The translations under genes were made by a program, and so were the position numbers. The notes beneath the pieces were generated by a model. It saw nothing but the letters and a program-made list of their open reading frames with translations, was not told the origin of the DNA and did not search any database. From Ehretia macrophylla (taxonomy: Eukaryota; Streptophyta; Magnoliopsida; Boraginales; Ehretiaceae), in contig CM075775.1 in assembly GCA_037974665.1 (NCBI GenBank), forward strand, positions 37,040,152 through 37,104,151: a DNA stretch of 64,000 bases. Direction: 5' to 3'. The first letter of the stretch is position 1; every line of letters begins with the position of its first letter. Below, piece after piece: positions 22,041 through 34,150 of the stretch.

Positions 22041-24078
22041 GAAGCGAAGTTCTCTTGCCCAAGGTGCTGTGGGATTTTTTAATAGTAATGTGATGGATTA
22101 GTTTTTCGTCCTTTTCGCGCCTCACGGCGTACGATCCGGGAAGGAAAAATATCGCAAAAGAAAAAAAGTGTCCCAAAACTGTAGAAAACGTTTGATTTTG
22201 GGCTCCAAAAATAGGTGCAACGAGGAAGCTAGCTGCCCCCGTTGTAGAGCTATCAGAGAGCTTTCCAATGGTATAGTGTGCGCCGCGTAACTCCTTACGA
22301 ATCAAAAGTTATGGGCACCGGAGCGACGGAGACCTGGTCATAAGTCCCACACCCACGGTTTACGGTCCCTGCCTCAATGTGAAGCGAACTTGTCTTGCCC
22401 AAGGTGCTGTGGGATTCAGTAATAGAAATGTGATGGATTAGGTTGTCGTCCTTTTCACGGCTCACGACGTGCGATCCGGGAAGGAAAAACAGCGCAAAAG
22501 AAAAAAAGTGTCCCAAAACTGACAGAAACAATCTATTTTGAGATCCAACAACAGGCGCAGCATGCAAACTAGTTGTCCCCGTCGTAGAGCTCTCGAAGAG
22601 CATTCCAACAGTATGTTGTACGATGGGTAACTCTTTACGGATCAAAAGTTATGGGTACCGGAGAGACGGAGACTTGGTCACAAGTCTCCAGCCCTTGGTT
22701 TACGGGCCCAGCCTCCATGTGAAGCGAAGTTGTCTTGCCCAAGGTGCTGTGGGATTCGACAATAGTAATGTGATGGATTAGGTTGTCGTCCTTTTCGCGG
22801 CTCACGACGTACGATCTGGGAGGTAAAAACAGCGCAAAAGAAAAAAAGTGTCCCGAAACTGTAGAAAATGTTTGATTTTGGGCTCCGAAAACAAGCGCAA
22901 AGAGGAAGCTAGCTGCCCCTGTCATAGAGCTCTTGGAGGGCTTTCCAACGGTATGGTGTGTGCCGCGTAACTCCTTACGGATCAAAAGTTATGGGCACCG
23001 GAGCGACGGAGACTAGGTCACAAATCCCACGCCCTCGGCTTACAGGCGCAGCCTCTACATAAAGCGAAGTTGTCTTGCCCAAGGTGCTGTAGGATTCAAT
23101 TATAGTAACACGATGGATTAGGTTGTCGTCCTTTTCGCGGCTCACGACGTACGATCCGGGAAGGAAAAACAGCACAAAAGAAAAAAAGTGTCCCGAAACT
23201 ATTGAAAACGTTTGATTTTTTACTCCAAAAATAGGTGCAACGTGGAAGCTAGCCGCCCCCGTCGTAAACCTCTCGGAAAGCTTTCCAACGGTATGCTGTG
23301 CGCCGCGTAACTCCTTACGGATCAAAAGTTATGGGCACCGAAGCGACGGAGACCTGGTCACATGTCCCACACCCTCGGTTTACGGGCCCAACCTCTACAT
23401 GAAGCGAAGTTGTCTTGCCCAATGTGCTGTGGGATACGGTAATAGAAATGTGATGGATTTGATTGTCGTCCTTTTCAAGGCTCCCGACGTACGATCCGGG
23501 AAGGAAAAACAGCGCAAAAGAAAAAAAGTGTCCCGAAATTGTCGTAAACGTTCAATTTTTGGATCCGACAATAGGCGCATCGAGAATGCTGGCGACCCCC
23601 ATCGTAATGCTCTTGGAGAGCTTTCCAACGGTATGCTGTGCACCGCGTAACTTCTTATTAATCAAAAGTTATAAGCACCAGAGAGACGGAGACCTGGTCA
23701 CAAGACTCACGCCCTCGGTTTACGGGTACAGCCTCTATGTAAAGCGAAGTTGTCTCTAAGGTGCTGTGGGATTCGGTAATAGAAATGTGATGGATTAGGT
23801 TGTCGTTCTTTTCACGGCTCACGACGTACTATCCGAGAAGGAAAAATAGCGCAAAAGAAAAAAAGTGTCCCGAAACGGATGAAAACGTTCGATTTTTGGA
23901 TCTGACAATAGGCACATTGAGCAAGCTGGCTACCCCCGTCGTAGAGCTCTCGGAGAGCTTTCGAATGGTATGCTGTGCGCTGTGAAACTCTTTACGGATC
24001 AAAAGTTATGGGCACCGGAGATACAGAGACTTGGTCACAAATCTTACGCCCTCGGTTTACGGGCCCAGCCTCTATGTG
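22041..24078. repeat. Recent tandem hexamer duplication, copy B
   Basis: Second copy of 20000-22040. Its start carries GAAGTTCTCTTGCCC with GGGATTTTTTAATAG, as in copy A. Its end carries the variants preceding that point in copy A (GAGATACNGAGACTTGG) but continues as GAAGTTGTCTTGCCC, marking the exchange point near 24078. A four-base loss at 23755 (GTTGTCTCTAAGG) makes it slightly shorter. Confidence 0.9.
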
Positions 24079-26984
24079 AAGCGAAGTTGTCTTGCCCAAG
24101 GTGCTGTGGGATTCGACAATAGTAATGTGATGGATTAGGTTGTCGTCGTTTTCGCGGCTCACGACGTACGATCTGGGAAGGAAAAATAGCGCAAAAGAAA
24201 AAAAGTGTCTCGAAACTGTTGAAAACATTTGATTTTGGGCTCTGAAAATAGGCGCAACGAGGAAGGTAGCTACCCCCATTGTAGAGCTCTCGGAGGGCTT
24301 TCCAACGGTATGGTGTGCGCCACGTAACTCCTTACGGATCAAAAGTTTTGGGCACCGGAGAGACGGAGACTTGGTCACAAGTCTCACTCCCTCGGTTTAC
24401 GGGCACAACCTCTATGTGAAGCGAAGTTGTCTTGCCCAAGTTGCTGTGGGATTCGACTATAGTAATATGATGGATTCGGTTGTTGTCCTTTTCGCGGCTC
24501 ACGATGTACGATCCGGGAATGAAGAACAGCGCAAAATAAAAAAAGTGTCCTGATATTGTAGAAAATGTTTGATTTTGGGCTCCGAAAATAGGCGCAACAA
24601 GAAAGCTAACAGCCCCCATCGTAGAGCTCTCGGAGAGCTTTCCAACGGTATGGTGTGCGCAGCGTAACTCCTTACGGATCAAAAGTTATGGGTACCGGTG
24701 CTACGGAGACTTGGTCACAAGTCCCACACCCACGGTTTACGGGCCTAGCCTCAACGTGAAGCGAACTTGCCTTGCCCAAGGTGGTGTGAGATTCAGTAAT
24801 AGAAATGTGATGGATTAGATTGTCGTCCTTTTCACTGCTCACGACGTGTGATTCGGGAAAGAAAAACTGCGCAAAAGAAAAAAAGTGTCCCGAAACAGAC
24901 AAAAACGTTCAATTTTGGGATCCGAAACAGGCGCAGCGTGCAAGCTGGCTACCCCCGTCGTAGAGCTCTTGGAGAGCTTTCCAACTGTATGCTGTGCGCC
25001 GCGTAACTCCTTGCTAATAAAAAGTTATGGGCACCAGAGAGACGGAGACCTGGTCATAAGACTCACACCCTCGGTTTACGGGCCCAGACTCTATGTAAAG
25101 CGAAGTTGTCTTGCCCAAGGTGCTGTGGGATTCAGTAATAGAAATGTGATTGATTAGGTTGTCGTCCTTTTCACGACTTACGACGTACTATTCGGGAAGG
25201 AAAACAGCGCAAAAGAAAAAAAGTGTCCCGAAATTGACGAAAGCGTTCGATTTTCAGATCCGACAACAGGTGCATCGAGCAAGCTGGCTGACCCCGTCGT
25301 AGAGCTCTCAGAGAGCTTTCGAATGGTATGTTGTGCGCAGCGAAACTCCTTACGGATCAAAAGTTATGGGCACCGGAGAGACGGAGACTTGGTCACAAGT
25401 CTCACGCCCTCGATTTACAGGCCCAGCCTCCATGTGAAGCGAAGTTGTCTTGCCCAAGGTGCTATGGCATTCGACAATAGTAATGTGATGGATTAGGTTG
25501 TCGTCCTTTTCGCGGCTCACGACGTACGATCCGAGAAGAAAAAACAGCGCAAAAAAAAAAGTATCCCGAAACTATTGAAAATGTTTGATTTTGGGCTCCG
25601 AAAATAGGCGCACCGAGGAAGCTTGCTGTCCCCGTCGTAGAGCTCTCGGAGAGCTTTCCAACGGTATGTTGTGCGCCGCGTAACTCCTTACGAATCAAAA
25701 GTTATGGGCAACGGAGAGACGGAGACTTGGTCACAAGTCTCACGCCCTCGGTTTACGGGCCCAGCCTCTATGTGAAGTGAAGTTGTCTTGCCCAAGGTGC
25801 TGTGGGATTCGACAATAGTAATGTGATGGATTAGGTTGTCGTCCTTTTCGCGGCTCACGACGTACGATCCGGGAGGGAAAAATAGCGCAAAAGAAAAAAA
25901 GTTTCCCGATATTGTAGAAAATGATTGATTTTGGGCTCCGAAAATAGGCGCAACGAGGAAGCTAGCTGCCCCCGTCCTAGAGCTCTCAGAGAGCTTTCCA
26001 ACGGTATGGTGTGCGCAGCGTAACTCCTTACGGATCAAAAGTTATGGACATTGGTGCGACGGAGACTTGGTCACAAGTCCCACACCCACGGTTTACGGGC
26101 CCAGCCTCAACGTGAAGCGAACTTGCCTTGCCCAAGGTGCTGTGGGATTCAGTAATAGAAATGTGATGGATTAGATTGTCGTCCTTTTCACGGCTCACGA
26201 CGTGCGATTCGGGAAGGAAAAACAGCGCAAAAGAAAAAAATTATCCCGAAATTGATAAAAACATTTGATTTTGGGATCTGACAATAGGCGCAGCGAGCAA
26301 GCTCGCTGCCCCGGTCGTAGAGCTCTCGGAGAGCTTTCTAACGGTATGCTGTGCGCCGCGTAACTCCTTACGGATCAAAAGTTATGGTCACCGGAGAGAC
26401 GGAGACTTGGTCATAAGTCTCAGGCCCTCGGTTTACGGGCCCAGCCTCTATGTGAAGCGAAGTTGTCTTGCCCAAGGTGCTGTGGGATTCGAAAATAGTA
26501 ATGAGATGGATTAGGTTGTCGTCCTTTTCGCGGGGCTCACGACGTACGATCCGAGAAGGAAAAACAGCGCAAAAGAAAAAAAGTGTCCCGAAACTATAAA
26601 AAATGTTTGATTTTGGGCTCTAAAAACAGGCGCAACAAGGAAACTAGCTGCCCCTGTCGTAGAGCTCTCGAATAGCTTTTCAACGGTATGGTGTGCGCTG
26701 CGTAACTCCTTACAGATCAAAAGTTATGGGCACCGGAGCGATGGAGACCTGGTCACAAGTCCCACGCCCTCGGTTTACGGGCCCAGCCTCTACGTGAAGC
26801 GAAGTTGTCTTGCCCAAGGTGCTGTGGGATTCTATAATAGTAATATGATGGATTAGGTTGTTGTCGTTTTCAAGGCTCATGACGTACGATCCGGGAAGGA
26901 AAAACAGCGCAAACGAAAAAAAGTGTCCCGAAATAGATGAAAACGTTTAATTTTGGGATCCGACAACAAGTGCAGTGTGAGGCC

Positions 26985-27395
26985 CGACCCCGAATAACGT
27001 GTGTTACCTCGATTTTCGTGCCTTAGACCTTGAAGTATATGACTGATCTTGGATTGCGTGCCCTGTCTTCGTTTTCGTGCATGCTTTGTCATATGTGCCT
27101 TGACTTAGAAATGTGTGCCATAATCCTTGATATATTGCATACCTAGATATACGTGTCCTGACCTTGAATTACGTGCGAGACCTCAATTTGCGTGCGATAC
27201 CTCTTTTCATGTGCCCTGACCAAGATTTGCGTGCCTTGACCTAGGTTTAAGAATTGTGTTCATTTTGTGTGCTAAGCATTGAATTACGAGCATTCATTTA
27301 GGGTTGCGTGTCTTTACTAGAAAAACGTGCATTCGTCTCGCAGTTCGTGTCCTATCTCGTGTTGCTTGCCCTAGACCTAGGAAAGTGTACCCTCA
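26985..27395 (+). repeat. GTGCC-type short repeats at the 5' LTR start
   Basis: A run of units containing CGTGCC or CGTGCG followed by TTGACCTAG, AGACCT or similar, about 20-25 bp each. Examples are TTGCGTGCCTTGACCTAGG near 27227 and ACGTGCGAGACCTC near 27172. The same zone of the 3' LTR (37336-37765) has a slightly different number and order of units, for instance an extra GCGTGGCTTGATCTAG near 37578. This suggests slippage since insertion. Confidence 0.65.
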
Positions 27396-27868
27396 CGCTA
27401 ATCAAGAAAGCATCTTGAACGAAGCGTTAGGTCATTAATTAATCGTACAAAACCCACTAACTATTATTAAATTACAAATTCAACCCACTAGAAGACAAAA
27501 ATCTCACAAAAAACTAGACATTCCTTATTCTTTATTCCTTATTCTTTTTGCACTTTCAACACACAATTAAATAATGCTCAAAAGATGACAAAAAATCAGA
27601 TTTTAAGAAGCCTTGGCCGACCACTTTGTGAGCCTTGTGCTTGCTTTGCATAATTCAAATCTTATTCCAAAACATTTTATGACATTCTATGACACAAATG
27701 CATAAAAAAATTGCTTAAAACCTCCTCAAAACTCTGCCATTCTTGACCATGCTCCCTTGCCCATGCTAAACACTTCAAAATCCAAGCATCTTGAAGACAC
27801 AAATCTGATTTTTGCTATGCCCAAGGCCGACAATGCTCCTTTGCCCATCAAAGCTCTTATTTTTCTTC

Positions 27869-27926
27869 ATTTCTCTAATTTCTTTTCATTCTTCTCTCTC
27901 CCTCTCATTCTTCTCTCTTTCTCTCG
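27869..27926. repeat. CT-rich simple repeat in the 5' LTR
   Basis: Pyrimidine tract made of CTCT and TTCT units (core TTCTCTCTCCCTCTCATTC). It is the complement of the GA tract in the antisense solo LTRs and matches 38229-38284 in the 3' LTR. Confidence 0.7.
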
Positions 27927-28439
27927 GCCCTAGCTGAATATTGTTGACTTCATAGCTCATCTTCATCACACCATAGTTAATCAAGACAAGCAACAAGCAA
28001 GAAGACTCGATCAAGCTAGCTAAGATGCAAGAATCACACATGCATGCTCTTTGAGTCACCTTTTCGGCCTAGGTAAGTTTACTAGCTTCCATTTATTTTC
28101 TTCTTGTTCTAACCACATGCATGTACTAAGAACTTGGCCACTAAGCTAGGAAAAATAGAGAGAAATCGGGTGGTGTCTTGGCTAAGCAAGGAAGAAGAAG
28201 AAAATTGTGCTTCATCAAGTTTGGTGCATCTTCTTGTTGATTTGCTAAGGTGAGGGCTAAAACCTTTTGAAAATCCTTCAAAAATCCACATGCATGCTCT
28301 TAAATGTATGTCTTTGCTTCTGTACTTGAGTTATATGTGTGTTCATAAGCTTTTACAACCATGCAAGGCAAGATTTTGGCTTGAAGTTGATGATAGATGA
28401 AATCGGGTTTGTTGACAGCTCTCTGACTTATTGTTGCGA

Positions 28440-28830
28440 GGTGAGTTTGGCTAGGAAAATGATGTTGAAAATGCATGAAAATTGGCAGGTGACCATTTTT
28501 TCCAGTTTTGAACATGTTTTGAAGAAATAGGCCAAAGCTAATTTTGATTCTAAGGTCCTCAAAATGGCAAATCATTAAAATGTGTCCAAATCTGGAAGTC
28601 TGGAAAAATGAAGCAGGTTTTGGCAGATGCACTGACCTTCTGGAACGAACCAGTTTTGACTTAGTAAATGATGTCTAAAATGCATGAAATTTGGTGTGCT
28701 TCTAGGTTTTTCAGTTCTGGACATTTTTGTCAGAAATGGACTAAAGCTAAATCTGACCCGAAGGACCTCAAAAACGACAATTATTGAAATATTTGCAAAT
28801 CTGGACAGTTTTGTGCAATCCCACTGTTTT
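28440..28830 (+). repeat. Diverged 210-bp duplication in the 5' LTR
   Basis: Two units share CAGTTTTGAACAT or CAGTTCTGGACAT, then GAAATAGGCCAAAGCTAA or GAAATGGACTAAAGCTAA, then AAGGTCCTCAAAA or AAGGACCTCAAAA, ATTAAAATGTGTCCAAATCTGG or ATTGAAATATTTGCAAATCTGG. The second unit lies just over 200 bp after the first. Same structure as 7822-8240 in reverse. Confidence 0.6.
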
Positions 28831-29574
28831 GGCCATAACTATTGATCTCGAACTCCAAATGATGCAAGGTTTGTTTCTGATTTTAGTTCACTTATTAAGC
28901 TTTAATTTGACATCATATTTACTAGAATTGGAGATTGTTTTCGTAACTCAATGATTGTGGGAAAACAGCCTATTGCAGTGAGGGTTTCACTTAGTTATAT
29001 GCTTAGAAATTTGTTGTAACTTCCCTTGTGGTATTAATTGCTTTGGATTGTGGCATTGGGATGTTGTGTGGACTTTTTTGAGTACTTGGGGATGTTTGGA
29101 TTAATTGATGCTTGGCTTGAGATTGATTTTGAGTTGACTTGGGGCTTAATTGCACGGGTAAGCACGAAAAGGAAACCTAGTGACTAGGCGAACTTGCTAA
29201 GTGTTGATCCTTTGAATATTGAGTGTAATTATATGTTTAGTAGGCTTCCCGTAGTTTCCTTATAGCCCTAAATGTGATATTGATTCGTTGCATGCTGACA
29301 AATAGGCCTTTCTTGTATCCGAACCACATAGATTGTTGTTGCATATTGAATAACCTTATTATTTGATTACGTGGACATTGAAATGAGTTATATGACCTGA
29401 TTTACGTGCGTTACATGGCTGCCCGTTTAATGTTCATATAACTCCATATGCTTTTCAAGTGAAATTACTTGTCTTATCATGCCTCGCTTATTTACTTGTC
29501 AATGTGCAATCTTATGACTGTCCGGAGGCAACCTACTTTGTTGTCCTCCTAATGTGATATATTAAATGTCCTAA

Positions 29575-29784
29575 ATGTGCATTGCATACAAGGTTGCAAC
29601 CTTTCATTCTGGCATGGTAGCGTTCACGCACATCGGGCGGCATCGGGCTTGCTGTTGCAACCGTGACTACCATGGTCCAATTCCCTCTCTCGCTTGGGGG
29701 CTGGACTTCCTCAGAGAGTTGGGTCGTAATATTTCGGGGTACATCCAGAGTACACCCACTTGGCGTGTTAAGGGGATGATTTGA
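29575..29784 (+). other. GC-rich conserved LTR block with a 69-codon open frame (copy 2)
   Basis: Matches copy 1 in length, ends and position. It is also open on the opposite strand for 94 codons, as at 39928-40176. Openness on both strands in a GC-rich block points to base composition over coding. Differences from the 3' LTR copy are mainly amino-acid changing (for example an Ile for Thr and a Cys for Trp), which argues against protein constraint. Confidence 0.45.
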
Positions 29785-29836
29785 AGTCGGCCGCAACAAC
29801 TGAGAGCAAAAGCTCACCGTATCCTTTTTCTATATG

Positions 29837-29844
29837 TATAAGTA
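29837..29844 (+). promoter_or_regulatory. Candidate LTR TATA box (TATAAGTA), 5' LTR
   Basis: TATATGTATAAGTACTCTC lies about 50 bp after the GC-rich block and is followed by CACTTGGTTCCTAGAGGACC. The element is conserved in all four LTR copies. Taken as the likely core promoter; the transcription start is not established. Confidence 0.4.
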
Positions 29845-30738
29845 CTCTCACTTGGTTCCTAGAGGACCTCGGGGAGGAAAGACTGGTAATTGTGTTCCTT
29901 TACTTTACATTATGTTATGTACTTACTTGTGACATATTCATGCTTGCAAAAAGGATTTTTCATAAGTTGAACCGAAAAAATGAGTTTCAAAACTTATTTC
30001 TCGTTCCCCCTCGCTGAGTTCATAAGGACTCACCCTCTTTTTTGTCACAAGCAGATTTGGAACAAGTGCCCAAAGTAAATGTGCTTGTTGATGATTCCTT
30101 GGAATGACTACGTGCTTTTGTGCTTTGCCTGAAAGTGGTTGCTATATGGATATTGTGTTTGATTGCAAACTGTTCATTTTATTGATGTAAATGGCCCCGT
30201 TGTAATTTGGGTCTAATTTTGGCTTGTACTGATTGTAGCCAGACGAACTCTTTATTTGGTTGTTTACTTTCGTCATCTAATTAGTAGTTATCGTAGGCGT
30301 TTGAACCGCTAGGTGAAGAAGTAAATAATGTAACTCTACTTAATCTCACCTAGTGATCATGCACAAGCTAAAGGATAATAGGTACTTGCATGATAGGAAA
30401 TTGACAAATAAACATGACATAGTTATTATGTTAGGCTTATTAACCAAACGAGACTTTCAAGATAAACTAGTAAGCAAATCGGTTGGTGACAAAATAGGAG
30501 TCCTTAATGGAATTGGATTAATAATTGGAATAATTGAGGTATTTAGAAATTAGGTCGAACTAAGGAGCCAATTACAGCCGTTATGCTGTCGGTTTTCTGA
30601 AAAAAATTGGAGTTCTAGGCTAACGTTAAGCGTTAAACCTTAATGAACGATTAAGTACTTGAAATGATATGAACGTTTAGATCACACCTTAGTCTAACCT
30701 GTATAGGATGGGTTAGGGCGTCACACCTTATATTAGAA

Positions 30739-30750
30739 TGGTATCAGAGC
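30739..30750 (+). promoter_or_regulatory. Primer binding site (tRNA-iMet type), first copy
   Basis: TGGTATCAGAGC is complementary to the 3' end of plant initiator methionine tRNA, the usual primer for reverse transcription in many plant LTR retrotransposons. It lies 13 bp after the LTR end, a longer gap than typical, in the context CCTTATATTAGAA-TGGTATCAGAGC. An identical context occurs at 41104-41115, so the spacing is a family trait. Confidence 0.88.
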
Positions 30751-33214
30751 TTAGTTTAGTAACTAGGCATTAGTCGGGTTCAACTCTCGGACCATGGGTA
30801 GAAGCCCTAAGGTAATTATGATATCTTGTTTATATGTGTTAATGTGTGCTAATGTGCTTTAATTGCTTTGAGCATTGAATATTATGTGCTTTTGAGGACC
30901 ATATGTATTATGTGTCATGCACACCGACACGTTAGTGACCTCGATAATGTATGCATGCTTTTATACTTCTTCCTTGATACATGTGCATGTTATATAACCG
31001 TGAATGACTGTTTATACACATAGATAGTTAGGATTAGGACTTTCAGAGAAGTGAATTTGTGCAGGACGAATGAAAAGGCTCGATTAGAGATTTCTCGCAT
31101 CTTCACAGGTAGTCGATGGATAGTATGTATTATTAGATATGCATATATAAAATGCGTAGCACATGTATAAATGTTGAGGTAAAGTTATCCCCTTTTCTTT
31201 GGAATACTCATACCTATGATTAAGTTATCAATTTTATGGCTATGAAGTTTTGATTCCATTAAACCGTTCTTCTCATTATGGTTCAAGAATAAATGTTAAG
31301 GACATATAACTTTCCTTAGATATAAGAATATACTTTTGGACATGTGGAGTAGTATATATATGTTCATATGCTTATAATGGAAGTTTGACTTAGGAGTTGC
31401 TTTTGAATCAAATTCTTATATCTTAAAATGGTATAATAGACTATTTATATGATTGAATCCTTACTTGATTGGAATTAAGCATCGTTGAACCTAATAAGGT
31501 GTATACTAGCGAGTTTCAAGTTCACTTAATGGTAAGATCGTGACCTAGAAATTAAGAGATGAATTCGTGGAAATTGACAATAGGGGTTAGATTATTAAGG
31601 CATGAATAGTGTGCTTAAGTAACTTAACAATGGATAACCCCAAGATATGTAGGCAACTCTGGAGACTAAGTTTAACAAGGTTGATGAATTTTTAGTATAA
31701 CAAGATATGGGGATGTTGGAATCGAGGAATTCACGTAACTAGAACTCGTGTTCGGAAAACTGCACCTAAAATGTTAGGTCGGTTAGAAGTGTAAGGAATT
31801 GAATTATGCATTAGATGACTAATGTTGCTAAAGGTCCTAAGTTGGATATCGGTGATATTTAGAATCATGGTATTAATTTGGTGCCTCTCGGATTTAGTTG
31901 TGATTATGCAAAGTAAGTCATTCTATACACTCGTTATTTGGATACCCTAAAGGATATTAGGAAGCATATATCCCTAAGTATTACCGATGGACCTAATATA
32001 TAAACCATGGAAATGAGATTAAAGCATTCGGTTACAAAGTGGAGTCATTAGGGTATGATTAGTAATCCTAAATAGCTAACAGTGAGTATGCATGATGATT
32101 CATGGTGAACCCTAGGACCTAAGGTCGATGAGTCTTGATGCTCTTAGCTAGTTGAACATGTAATGAGAAGAGTAAGATTTCATAGAGTTAAGATAGAGAT
32201 GAATTAGAGTCATAATGACCCAAAAGACTATTGTTAGACCATCGTATCTATGTGCACCGTTTCACATCTAGAAACTAGCGATTGGTAGACTTCGAATTGT
32301 GGTCGTTGAATAAGAGGGGTGAATCTTGTAGTGATAGTTAAATAAGTGGTTGGTTACTTTTGAAGTTCTATTAGGTTATGTTGAAGGATGCCTCGTGGTC
32401 ATAATTCTTATATTGATACAACCTTGAAGTTATCTCGCATAAGTATTTTATGAGCTCGGTCATTTTGGTACCCATATATAGTCCTAGGATTGTTGTTGTT
32501 TGGCCGATAACCTAGTGGAGCATTGATATCACTTACATGACTATGGCCCTAGCTTAGTAACATTAATGTTGAAGATCTATTGGAGGGCATTAAGTGTTCG
32601 AAGGAATGACTAGATCGCTAAGTGAGTAGGACCATTATCTTCTTAAGTATGACGTAACCTTGGATTGAGGTGAGTGAAATTTATTTGAGATTGAAACTAT
32701 TCGCCTTAGGAGTCTTGGTTAAGATTAAAGAAATTCTGAAGCCTCGTGACTTGAAGATAGGGATTTGAATAAGGAAATAAATTGTGGATTATGAGTTGAT
32801 GAATTTACTTGTAAGAGTTGAACTAGTGTGACATAATCAGTTTACCCATGCAATTTCAATGGCATTTGTTGATGGTACTTAATAAACCTTAGAATTCGAG
32901 TTTAATGAATCTCAACGGTCTTTCTCCTTGATTATGAGCGTGGAGCTGGGAAAGAATGTTAGTGAATAGGAGCCTGTAACCGGGAGACTAGTCATTAGAA
33001 GATTTATTAATCCAATGTACCTTAAGATAAGAACTATGATACTACCAATAGATGACGACTTGAGATGGATTAATTTGTTTGGTGAGTTCAACCTGAAAAT
33101 AGGGTCGTATTGTGGAAATAATCCATAACATGTGTATGTCCTACGTGTTAACAATTTTGAAACTAGTTGGTAGGATATATAAATCGGATATAGACCTATC
33201 ATCTTGAAATTGGT

Positions 33215-33219
33215 GTATG
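33215..33219. other. Left target-site duplication (GTATG) of the nested solo LTR
   Basis: GTATG precedes the terminus TGTCACGCCCC. The right flank is GTTTG (36931-36935), one base different, as expected for a duplication with one later mutation. Confidence 0.65.
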
Positions 33220-34072
33220 TGTCACGCCCCAACCTGGCCTATAAGGTTAGACTAGGGTGTGATCTAAACATTTAGGACATGTCACATACTTAACCGTTTA
33301 TGAAGATTTAACACTTATCGTTTTAGTCTAAACTCCAAAGTTTTCCGGAAAACCGGCAGCATAACGGCTGTAATTGGACTCTTTGGTTTGGCCTAATTCT
33401 CTAAACGCCTCAAAATTTTCTAATCTCAAGTTTCATTTCCAACTAGGATTACTATTTAACATCAATTGAAATGCCTATTGGTTATCTCGATGTCTCGTTT
33501 GATTTATAACCTAGCATGATACTATGTCTCGTTTGTTTGTTTATCCTCGTTACAAAAGTCCCTGTTTAAGATTGGATAGGTTCATTTACTTAGTCCTTAA
33601 CTAATACGTCATAACCTATGATAGATACTAGCGGTAATAATAGCAAAACGATCATAGTAGTGTCTAGTGTCTGTCTAGCAATATCAGTACAAATCAAAAT
33701 TAGACCCCAAATTACAATGGGGGTCTTTACATTACAACATCGAGCAACATAAAAGGAAATAGTCTTCAAGTAGCATAAAGTTCACAAGTAGCCATAATCA
33801 CACAAAGCACACAAACAGGCAATCACTCCAAGGATTCATCGTTAGGCACACCGTCCTCGGGTACTTGTTCTGGATCTTCTTCACCTGAGATGATAAAAGA
33901 GGGTGAGTCCTTATGAACTCAGCGAGGGGGAAAACGAGAAATAGGTTTTGAAATTCATTTTTCGGTTCAACTTATGAAATCCTTTTGCAAGCATGAATAT
34001 AACAATAATATAAGTACAGGAACAGAAATACCAGTCTTTCCTCCCTGAGGTTCTCTAGGAACCAAGCGAGAG

Positions 34073-34080
34073 TACTTATA
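34073..34080 (-). promoter_or_regulatory. Candidate LTR TATA box (TATAAGTA), nested solo LTR
   Basis: On the minus strand TATAAGTACTCTCGCTTGGT matches the other LTR copies. If active it would drive antisense transcription into internal part 1 and toward the 5' LTR. Confidence 0.35.
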
Positions 34081-34150
34081 CACATAGTAAAAAGGATACA
34101 GTGAGCTTTTGCTCTCAGATCAGTTCCAGAATCAGCTGTTGCGGCCGACT

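Larger units (their letters stand above)
9467..26975. repeat. 340-bp satellite array, segment II (subtypes A and B, with HORs)
   Basis: About 51 head-to-tail monomers in the same orientation as segment I. Most carry GTCACAAGTCCCACGCCCTC, GTTTACGGGCCC, GGGAAGGAAAAACAGCGCAA and AAGAAAAAAAGTG. Type A has TTTTGGGATCCGACAACAGG with AGCGAGCAAGCTGGCTGCCC. Type B has TTTTGGGCTCCGAAAATAGG with AACGAGGAAGCTAGCTGCCC, often with GATAATAGTAATG. Pentamer and hexamer HORs are listed separately. The array is cut at 26975, just after CAACAAGTGCAG, by the compound LTR element. No gene is visible; open frames of up to 192 codons are by-products of the repeat. Confidence 0.97.
26976..30725 (+). mobile_element. 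5' LTR (3.75 kb) of the compound element
   Basis: Starts TGTGAGGCCCGACCCC and ends GGGCGTCACA just before CCTTATATTAGAA and the primer binding site. It is homologous throughout to 37327-41090. Some stretches match almost base for base (around 28109-28291 against 38467-38649), while the first 200 bp differ more. It contains GTGCC-type short repeats (about 26985-27395), a CT-rich tract (27869-27926), the diverged 210-bp duplication (about 28440-28830), the GC-rich block (29575-29784) and the candidate TATA box. An AATAAA at 30407-30412, matched at 40772-40777 in the 3' LTR, is a possible polyadenylation signal. Confidence 0.92.
30726..33219 (+). mobile_element. Internal region, part 1 (non-coding, 2.49 kb)
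   Basis: Lies between the 5' LTR and the nested solo LTR. It is AT-rich and stop-dense in all frames; the longest frame (32912-33232, minus strand, 106 codons) runs into the nested LTR and has no recognisable domain. No gag zinc knuckle, protease, reverse transcriptase, RNase H or integrase motif is visible. The first 400 bp after the primer binding site are matched by 41091-41507. Either coding sequence decayed beyond recognition or it was never present, as in LARD-type elements. Confidence 0.75.

Noticed and set aside
20254-24387. Long series of 116-codon minus-strand reading frames as a tandem gene family
   Set aside because: They start at a TTG in GGATCAAAAGTT read in reverse, end at a fixed TAA 351 bp on, overlap by 11 bp, and change frame each monomer because 340 is not divisible by three. 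No domain, no ATG start and frequent breaks; they are satellite by-products.
9467-26975. CRISPR-like or phage-like repeat array
   Set aside because: Units are 340 bp, contiguous, without unique spacers, and diverge gradually. This is a eukaryotic satellite.
26971-26975. TGCAG as target duplication of the compound element
   Set aside because: The right end is a truncated internal region joined to satellite, and no matching TGCAG follows the element in the expected place; only the short TGCA shared at the 41505 join is present, which fits microhomology better.
29575-29784. 69-codon frame in the LTRs annotated as a gene
   Set aside because: It lies upstream of the candidate TATA box, has many amino-acid changes between copies, is open on both strands in two copies, and shows no known domain. 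Kept only as a conserved block.
30353-30553. 66-codon frame near the end of the 5' LTR
   Set aside because: The matching stretch of the 3' LTR has an in-frame stop after 'LTK' (AACCAAATGAGAC instead of AACCAAACGAGAC). It is AT-rich, with no domain and no independent support.
30739-30750. tRNA gene fragment
   Set aside because: The string TGGTATCAGAGC is the complement of a tRNA 3' end at the expected primer-site position. No cloverleaf surrounds it.
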